In this document: positions 13,128 through 17,520 of the stretch, one piece after another
Layout: the number at the start of each line of letters is the position of its first letter
How positions within the stretch are numbered: the first letter of the stretch is position 1
Source: JAWXCH01 sp034440595
GTDB lineage: Bacteria > Planctomycetota > Planctomycetia > Pirellulales > JALHPA01
Assembly: GCA_034440595.1 (NCBI GenBank)
Contig: JAWXCH010000345.1
Coordinates: 1-17,520 of the forward strand
Length of the DNA stretch: 17,520 nt
Reading direction: 5' to 3'
Translations under genes and position numbers: made by a program
Notes under the pieces: generated by a model
What the model was told of the DNA's origin: nothing
The model's database searches: none
The model's input: the letters and a program-made list of their open reading frames with translations, nothing else

Positions 13128-13982
13128 CTACGCCGCTAATCGCGCCGCACGGGTCACCGTGTAGTCGTCTAATTGTTTTGTAATACCAAACGGGGTCCAC
13201 TTCGCACGCATGCGGCAGGTTTCTTTCCAGATCCGCATGTTTCGTCGACACGCTTCCTGGCGGATGTACCCCCGGTCGTGGTCGAGATGCACACACACAG
13301 CGCGATGACGGATTTGGACTGGCACTACCCCGATGTGGATCAGGCGCTCTCCCATTTCACGGTCTTCGGCACCATACTCCATTCGCTCGTCAAAGCCGTT
13401 CACGCGCAAGATGTCCTGCTTCCAAGCAGATGCGTTGTGCCCATTCCAGCTTGGTTGCGTTGGTGTGATCCGGTCAAGCCAATGGCTCCACTTTTCTGAA
13501 CAGGCTAGCTTCAGCATCTTCAGCGAGCGACGCACTCCGTGTGCGCGTAGCCAAGAGGTATCGTGGATGCGATGTTCGAGAATATCATCGGTGGTGATAT
13601 TGTGGCTTAGTTCACGGGGCAAGCGAAACAGGCCGCCGGAGAGGAAATGCCCCGGTTGAGCTAGTCTGAAATGTGTGTCCAAAAAATCCGCGCGAGGAAT
13701 GCAATCACCATCGGTGATAACCAGGTAGTCGTGACTGGCCGCTTGGATCGCGCGATTGAGGATTGCGCACTTGCGAAAGCCACGATCCTCATGCCAGACA
13801 TGTTGAATCGCCAGGCCGGTGCGGCGGCGCATGGCTTCGATGCGAAGCGCAGTGGCGGCGGTGGAACCGTCATCGGCGACGACGATTTCAAAGTTGCGAA
13901 AGGTTTGGGCAGCGTATCCCCAAAGAGTCTTTTCCAACCAATCGGGAGAATTGTACGTGCTGATGATGACTGAGAGCCGCAT
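13128..13982 (-). CDS. Family 2 glycosyltransferase with a GT7-type C-terminal region
   Basis: A 284-residue GT-A glycosyltransferase, likely in surface polysaccharide or LPS synthesis. It opens LSVIISTYNSPDWLEKTL, with DDGS at 37-40 and the metal-binding DGD at 91-93 (VITDGDCIPRADFL). Near the C-terminus NGFDERMEYGAEDREMGERL has the ED-containing motif of the galactosyltransferase-type C-terminal domain (Glyco_transf_7C), which carries the catalytic acid. The frame opens at 14003; I chose the ATG at 13982 because AAGG lies nine bases upstream and the family N-terminus begins there. No transmembrane segment is seen. It lies 255 bases upstream of the other minus-strand glycosyltransferase, with repeats between them, so they are probably not one tight operon. 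Confidence 0.9.
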   Translation of the reverse strand: MRLSVIISTYNSPDWLEKTLWGYAAQTFRNFEIVVADDGSTAATALRIEAMRRRTGLAIQHVWHEDRGFRKCAILNRAIQAASHDYLVITDGDCIPRADFLDTHFRLAQPGHFLSGGLFRLPRELSHNITTDDILEHRIHDTSWLRAHGVRRSLKMLKLACSEKWSHWLDRITPTQPSWNGHNASAWKQDILRVNGFDERMEYGAEDREMGERLIHIGVVPVQIRHRAVCVHLDHDRGYIRQEACRRNMRIWKETCRMRAKWTPFGITKQLDDYTVTRAARLAA

Positions 13983-14167
13983 AGACGACATCCTTGTCGA
14001 CAAAGCCTTGCAATGACGTGAAAGCGCGCTGCAGTCGATACTCGTGATTACGTCGAGAAGAACTCGACTGCACAGTAGCCAAGCGGCAGCGCTGCACTGA
14101 GTGCCATCAAATGATACGTCACTGTGCGAGAGGTCACAAGACGAGTCCGCATGCTAGCATGGCTCAC

Positions 14168-14440
14168 TTAGCCGCCAGCCACTTCGATACGGTTGATCAC
14201 TGGCACTGTGGAGTGAATCCGCATGACAGCCTGTTGTGCTAGTTGCTTGCAATAAAAATTCAGGCATGTGCCATCCAGTCGCACGGACTGGTGATCGACT
14301 TCGACAATCAGGTTCTGCACACCGCCGGACGTTTGGCGGCGAACTGCGCGTCGAATCCGCGCGGATAGTGCCTTGAAATCGATTGACGGCGAATGAATCA
14401 CAACGTCGTCCGAAGTAATTGCCTGCGATAACTTTTCCAT
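14168..14440 (-). CDS. Small BON-like domain protein, paralog 1
   Basis: A 90-residue protein with no signal peptide or membrane segment. The C-terminal 60 residues have the BON pattern: VQNLIVEVDHQSVRLDGTCL, then NFYCKQLAQQAVMRI, then VPVINRIEVAG, that is, strand-turn with a conserved Gly, helix, then a V-x-x-V-x-N-x-I strand. BON domains in OsmY-type proteins bind phospholipid or act in envelope stress, but those are exported and this one is not. It shares FYxxQLAQ and a V(I)NxI ending with the gene at 14669, so the two are paralogs. GGAAAG lies about 4-5 bases before the ATG. Function unknown. Confidence 0.75.
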   Translation of the reverse strand: MEKLSQAITSDDVVIHSPSIDFKALSARIRRAVRRQTSGGVQNLIVEVDHQSVRLDGTCLNFYCKQLAQQAVMRIHSTVPVINRIEVAGG

Positions 14441-14668
14441 CTTACTTTCCTAACTCTGCGCGCTGTCGCCACCAGAATCCCTAATGGTGCGAACCAGCAT
14501 AGGAGGAACTTCCATTGTTCCTCATTGAACACTGAACACTGTTGAACGAAGATCACTGTTGAACGAAACTCAAATCAAAATTGAATTCAAAGCAAACCAG
14601 CGTCTATACCGCAGCCGTTGGTACATTCGACTCAGGCCAACTCGATGGCTGCGAGATTGAATGACCAA
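14441..14668. other. Intergenic spacer between the BON-like paralogs
   Basis: A 228-base AT-richer spacer. It contains a 14-base direct repeat at 14537-14567. No promoter or terminator stands out, and no gene is supported. Confidence 0.5.
14537..14567. repeat. 14-base tandem direct repeat
   Basis: CACTGTTGAACGAA occurs at 14537-14550 and again at 14554-14567, a 17-base period, preceded by related TGAACACTGAACACTG sequence. It may be an iteron-like site or slippage of a dispersed repeat. Confidence 0.5.
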
Positions 14669-14887
14669 CTAGCGAACTGCGATGGAATTGACCACAGCCA
14701 GATCCCCGGCTATTGAACGAGCGGTCTCTTGAGCCAACTGCATGTGGTAGAAGCAAGAGACATGGCCGTGCAAGTGCAATGCATCCTCAGCGTGCTCCAC
14801 TCGAAGCTCGCGTAGATCCGAAATCGAACTGGCCAGCAGAGCTTTTTGAACTCTGTGGACAGTTTCTTTTTTCGATTGATCCATCAT
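14669..14887 (-). CDS. Small BON-like domain protein, paralog 2
   Basis: A 72-residue cytoplasmic protein made of one BON-like unit: LRELRVEHAEDALHLHGHVS, CFYHMQLAQETARSI, DLAVVNSIAVR. Shared with paralog 1 at 14168 are the G in the turn, FYxxQLAQ in the helix and the VxNxI final strand; one Cys sits one residue before the FY here and two lie near it in the other copy. The ATG at 14887 (or the adjacent one at 14884) follows GGCGGA by 4-7 bases. Both genes point the same way, 228 bases apart, suggesting tandem duplication followed by divergence. Its small size and lack of export signal set it apart from classical OsmY-type proteins. Confidence 0.7.
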   Translation of the reverse strand: MMDQSKKETVHRVQKALLASSISDLRELRVEHAEDALHLHGHVSCFYHMQLAQETARSIAGDLAVVNSIAVR

Positions 14888-15210
14888 TTTTCCGCCACGT
14901 TTGATCTGCCACCATCAAGAGCCAGTCCGCGTGAAATCCTTCGCGCGCGTCAACTCGCACTTGTCTAACTCTTACCGCCTAACACTTATGTGCCGAAAGC
15001 CTACCGTACCGTTTTAGTCATCTCAGTTTTAAGATGTCAATGCCGGCTTACAGAAGAATGCAAATTCATTTGCTGTGCATTCGGCATTCCACACCGATTG
15101 AGGTTTTTTAGCGAGCAATATAGCTACGAAACTCATGGCATATTACCCTAGTAAATCCATTTGCCGTATATTGCCTAAGATTCCAGCGTGTTGCCTTGCG
15201 GCGTCTGCAA
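14888..15210. other. AT-rich intergenic region
   Basis: A stretch of about 320 bases upstream of the minus-strand BON-like gene, clearly AT-richer than its surroundings, so likely to hold its promoter. It contains a nested palindrome at 15056-15082. No gene is supported. Confidence 0.5.
15056..15082. promoter_or_regulatory. Nested palindrome, possible operator
   Basis: GCAAAT-tc-ATTTGC (15060-15073) lies inside GAATGC (15056-15061) and GCATTC (15077-15082), in the AT-rich region upstream of the BON-like gene. It has the form of a regulator-binding dyad; no regulator is identified. Confidence 0.35.
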
Positions 15211-15243
15211 GAAAAAGGCCTCCGAGCAGATTGCTCGGAGGCC
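15211..15243 (-). terminator. Rho-independent terminator of the APS kinase gene
   Basis: GGCCTCCGAGCA (15217-15228) and TGCTCGGAGGCC (15232-15243) form a perfect 12-bp GC-rich stem with a 3-base loop. On the minus strand it is followed by CTTTTTC (15211-15216). It lies 37 bases after the cysC stop and is by far the strongest terminator in the window. Confidence 0.9.
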
Positions 15244-15280
15244 TGTGAAAAACGAATTTGCCTAGGGTGAAGTGCGGCAA

Positions 15281-15937
15281 TTAGACCAGCTTACCACTCT
15301 TTTTCAGAAATTCGATCACTTCATCGGCCAATTGCTCGGCCGTTTTGGTGCTAGCATCCAGCCGCAGTTCAGCGTTCAATGGTGCCTCGTACGGATCGTC
15401 GATCCCGGTGAAACCTTTGATCTCTCCAGCGCGGGCTTTCTTGTACAGCCCCTTCGGATCGCGCTGTTCGCAAATTTCAATCGGTGCATCGACGAAAACT
15501 TCGATGAAGTCACCCGGTTGAAATCGCGCACGCACAGCATCGCGATCGCGGCGGTAAGGGCTGATAAATGCGGTTAAGGTAATATTTCCCGCCGAGGCGA
15601 ACAACTCGGCCACGGCACCAATCCGGCGAATGTTTTCTTCGCGGTCTTGTGCCGAAAAACCTAGTCCAAAACGCTTGGCAAACTCTTCGCCATGACGTTC
15701 CTTCAGTGCTCCTGGTGCGGCGTTCAAACCCAGACGGACGTTGTCCCCGTCCAGAACGAAGCTGTGCTTGCCAGCGGCGTGCAACTTGTGATCGACCAGA
15801 TTGGAGATGGTGCTCTTGCCACAGGCGCTGAGGCCCGTGAACCAGATGACGCAACCTTTGTGGCCGTGCAGTTTTTCACGTTCTTCACGGCTGACACTAT
15901 GAGCATGCCAATGCAAATGGACCTTTTCGTCGGACAT
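15281..15937 (-). CDS. cysC: Adenylylsulfate (APS) kinase
   Basis: Phosphorylates APS with ATP to PAPS, for sulfate assimilation or as sulfuryl donor. The 218-residue product has the P-loop GLSACGKST at 35-43, LDGDNVRLGLN at 62-72, FSAQDREENIRRIGAVAELF at 94-113, FISPYRRDRD with the phospho-Ser position at 126, and KGLYKKARAGEIKGFTGIDDPYEAP, all typical of CysC. Between GLN (70-72) and GLGFS (91-95) there is an insertion of about 18 residues (around AAPGALKERHGEEFAKRF) absent from standard CysC, right behind the APS-binding segment. No sulfurylase or other cys gene is nearby; neighbours are glycosyltransferases, so PAPS for polysaccharide sulfation is possible. TAGGAG lies 12 bases before the ATG. 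A strong terminator follows. Confidence 0.95.
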   Translation of the reverse strand: MSDEKVHLHWHAHSVSREEREKLHGHKGCVIWFTGLSACGKSTISNLVDHKLHAAGKHSFVLDGDNVRLGLNAAPGALKERHGEEFAKRFGLGFSAQDREENIRRIGAVAELFASAGNITLTAFISPYRRDRDAVRARFQPGDFIEVFVDAPIEICEQRDPKGLYKKARAGEIKGFTGIDDPYEAPLNAELRLDASTKTAEQLADEVIEFLKKSGKLV

Positions 15938-16070
15938 AGCGAGAAATCACTCCTAAAAAAACAGGTAGGATCCAGCGAAATGAACGCTGGCGTTGAACTG
16001 TCGATGATAGTGGACCGTGGGGGTGGCGAAAAGGGCATTCGGCAAGACCAAATCGCTGGAAACAGGCAAA

Positions 16071-17045
16071 TCACAGCTTGGGCGACCCTGGCCCCCCCTG
16101 GCCGACGCGTTCCGCCACGCTGTAAGTATCGATGTCGCGCCCTTGATAGGCGGTGATTAACTCGGCCAGAAAACCGATCGACATAAGCTGCCCCCCTAGC
16201 AGCAAAGCACCTATGCCATAGCTGACCGCCGGTCGCTGATGGAGGGGCACCATCGTGTTGCTGGGCCATAACTCATTTCGCAACCAGATTCCAGCTAAAT
16301 AAGTCAGCACACAGGTTCCAATCGCAAAGAAAACCAGCCCGAGCGTGCCGAGGATGTGCTGCGGGCGTTGACCGAACCCGGTGAGGAACTTTACCGTCAG
16401 CAGATCCAAGAACCCTTTGACGAAGCGACGGAATCCGTATTTCGATTTTCCGAACTTGCGCGAACGATGATTGATGACCAATTCACCGACCTGGTAACCG
16501 CGTGCATGCGCCAGGACCGGCACGAATCGATGTAGTTCGCCGTAGAGCCGAACTTCATCAAAAATTTCGCGGCGATAAATCTTCATGCCGCAATTGTGGT
16601 CGTGCAGTTTCACCCCGGTCAGCCAACTCACCGTGGCGTTGAAAACACGCGAAGGGAGTACCTTGTGCCAGGGGTCATGACGGACTTGTTTATAGCCGCT
16701 GACGACGCCTAGTTCGCTGTCCATCGCGGCAATGAAGCGCGGAATTTCGTGTGGGTCGTCTTGCAGGTCCGCGTCCAACGTCATGACCAGCTCGCCGCGC
16801 GCGGCGTTGAACCCGGCACTGAGTGCAGCCGCCTTGCCAAAGTTACGACGAAAGCGAATGCCCGTGACGCGCGAATCGGTTTCCGCCAGTTGGCGAATTT
16901 CACGCCAACTTCCATCGGTCGAACCGTCGTCGACGAAGATCAGATCCAATTCGTACGCGTTCGCCGTCGCGACCTCGCACAGTTCGGCGTACAACGGGCC
17001 AAGGCTGAGAACTTCGTTGTAGACGGGGATCACTATGGAAATCAT
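16071..17045 (-). CDS. Polyprenyl-phosphate glycosyltransferase (DPM1/GtrB/ArnC-like)
   Basis: Moves a sugar from a nucleotide donor to undecaprenyl phosphate at the inner membrane. The 324-residue product starts MISIVIPVYNE, with VDDGSTDGS (DDGST at 39-43), FRRNFGKAAALSAGF and the metal-binding DADLQDDP starting at 91. KIYRREIFDEVRLYGELHRF is typical of the DPM1/GtrB clade. Two membrane segments follow at about 231-254 and 275-300, as in GtrB and ArnC. It lies just downstream of the partial membrane protein at the right edge on the same strand; such transferases are often paired with a flippase or lipid-carrier membrane protein. Sugar donor unknown. The ribosome site before the ATG at 17045 is weak. 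Confidence 0.92.
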   Translation of the reverse strand: MISIVIPVYNEVLSLGPLYAELCEVATANAYELDLIFVDDGSTDGSWREIRQLAETDSRVTGIRFRRNFGKAAALSAGFNAARGELVMTLDADLQDDPHEIPRFIAAMDSELGVVSGYKQVRHDPWHKVLPSRVFNATVSWLTGVKLHDHNCGMKIYRREIFDEVRLYGELHRFVPVLAHARGYQVGELVINHRSRKFGKSKYGFRRFVKGFLDLLTVKFLTGFGQRPQHILGTLGLVFFAIGTCVLTYLAGIWLRNELWPSNTMVPLHQRPAVSYGIGALLLGGQLMSIGFLAELITAYQGRDIDTYSVAERVGQGGPGSPKL

Positions 17046-17111
17046 GGATTACCCAAAATGGAATGCCAATAAGGATAGGTGAATTCAGTTAACCCGACGC
17101 GCCATCTGTTG

Positions 17112-17130
17112 CCTTTCACTCCGTGAAAGG
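17112..17130 (-). repeat. TCC/GGA-triloop hairpin, CCTTTCAC type
   Basis: CCTTTCAC-TCC-GTGAAAGG, a perfect 8-bp stem. On the minus strand the loop is GGA and the tail reads CAAC, like the GCGAC/GGGAC tails of the related hairpins. Confidence 0.65.
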
Positions 17131-17196
17131 GCACTTGCTTGCAGGCGTGTCGTGCGGACCATTCTGTTCAAGCATGTCAATCAATACAAAAACGCT

Positions 17197-17213
17197 CTTT
17201 CGCGGAGCGAAAG
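17197..17213 (+). repeat. GGA-triloop hairpin, CTTTCGC type
   Basis: CTTTCGC-GGA-GCGAAAG followed by GGGAC; a perfect 7-bp stem. A second copy with one extra base is at 5710-5727. Confidence 0.7.
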
Positions 17214-17220
17214 GGGACAG

Positions 17221-17257
17221 TTCCACAGACTGAAAAAATAGGCAGGAGTCTGTGGAA
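17221..17257. repeat. Perfect 11-bp inverted repeat with an A-rich loop
   Basis: TTCCACAGACT (17221-17231) and AGTCTGTGGAA (17247-17257) flank 15 bases containing GAAAAAATAGG. It sits between the partial membrane protein and the glycosyltransferase gene. There is no T-tract after the stem, so it is not a standard terminator; it could be an operator or an mRNA structure. Confidence 0.6.
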
Positions 17258-17307
17258 TGCATACTATACGACAGCGGCGCGGTCCGGTACAACAATCGCC
17301 GGTTTTT

Positions 17308-17520
17308 CTACTCGGTCGGGTTGGCGTTCTGCTGTGGAGCAATACCGCCGCGTCGAGCATATAATTTTCGCAATTGCAGCCGTTCACCGGAAAAATACAG
17401 CACGGCAGCCAATACCAACTCTGCCACCAGCCAGGTCAGCCGCAGCAAAATGGCTGAACCAACGGCGACCGCTGCGCCTAGTTCGGGTGCCAGGATCGTG
17501 AGCAGCACCACCTCGCGCAC
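17308..17520 (-). CDS. C-terminal end of an integral membrane protein, probably flippase-like/LPG synthase TM family (partial)
   Basis: Only about 70 C-terminal residues are visible; the frame is open to the right edge of the window, so the 5' end lies outside. It reads VREVVLLTILAPELGAAVAV, a second hydrophobic stretch AILLRLTWLVAELVLAAVLYF, then a basic, polar tail. The arrangement of a G/R-E-x-x-hydrophobic segment, an Arg-containing LLRLxW helix and a final LLxxLxY helix resembles the C-terminus of flippase-like (UPF0104/LPG synthase transmembrane) proteins. Its position upstream of a polyprenyl-phosphate glycosyltransferase on the same strand fits lipid-linked glycan transport or modification. 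Identification rests on short sequence and is tentative; that it is the end of a membrane protein is much surer. Confidence 0.65.
   Translation of the reverse strand: MREVVLLTILAPELGAAVAVGSAILLRLTWLVAELVLAAVLYFSGERLQLRKLYARRGGIAPQQNANPTE

Noticed and set aside
211..15937. A sulfatase-APS kinase sulfate module
   Set aside because: The two genes are 14 kb apart on opposite strands with unrelated genes between; no functional link can be claimed from this window.
17139..17501. A 120-codon plus-strand frame at the right end
   Set aside because: It crosses a repeat hairpin and the 11-bp inverted repeat and then lies antisense to the membrane protein; no family resemblance.

Overview
The window looks like a piece of a Planctomycetota chromosome, probably from the order Pirellulales. 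The grounds are a formylglycine-type secreted sulfatase, a bacterial microcompartment (BMC) shell gene, a lipid A gene (lpxK) among many glycosyltransferases, two very small BON-like proteins, moderately high GC, mostly single genes or pairs on both strands, and many dispersed palindromic repeats. This is a judgement from gene content; no rRNA or tRNA gene is visible to confirm it.

Left part (1-5550): a secreted arylsulfatase (211-1707, +) faces a membrane-anchored protein of unknown function (1771-2340, -). Next comes the most interesting locus: a two-gene operon (2793-4444, +) of a dihydrodipicolinate synthase/N-acetylneuraminate lyase-type aldolase and a tandem-domain BMC shell protein, joined by a 4-base stop/start overlap. 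The aldolase has a Gly/Pro linker and a C-terminal amphipathic helix that resembles a BMC encapsulation peptide, so it is a good candidate for a microcompartment cargo enzyme. Directly downstream are a single-domain GIY-YIG nuclease gene boxed by inverted copies of a palindromic repeat, and a VapBC-type toxin-antitoxin pair whose promoter implies an almost leaderless mRNA and carries an operator-like palindrome over the -35 box.

Middle part (5550-9460): a secreted helical protein of unknown function (-) lies in repeat-rich DNA. An XRE-family regulator is followed 36 bases later by isocitrate dehydrogenase (+), suggesting a regulator-target or co-transcribed pair.

Right part (9460-17520) is mainly an envelope and glycan region: lpxK (+), a large GT-B glycosyltransferase (-) overlapping lpxK tail to tail, a family-2 glycosyltransferase (-), two small BON-like paralogs (-), adenylylsulfate kinase with a strong terminator (-), a polyprenyl-phosphate glycosyltransferase (-), and the C-terminal end of a probable flippase-like/LPG-synthase-type membrane protein running off the right edge (-). 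Together they fit lipid A and surface polysaccharide building; the APS kinase could supply PAPS for sulfation.

The gaps hold at least three families of structured repeats: (i) two-hairpin elements of about 50 bases, four good copies, with compensatory changes in the second stem; (ii) an ATTCCC(N8)GGGAAT palindrome, three copies; (iii) hairpins with about 7-bp stems of varying sequence around a constant GGA (TCC on the other strand) triloop. No CRISPR array, insertion sequence, prophage, tRNA or rRNA gene was recognised.
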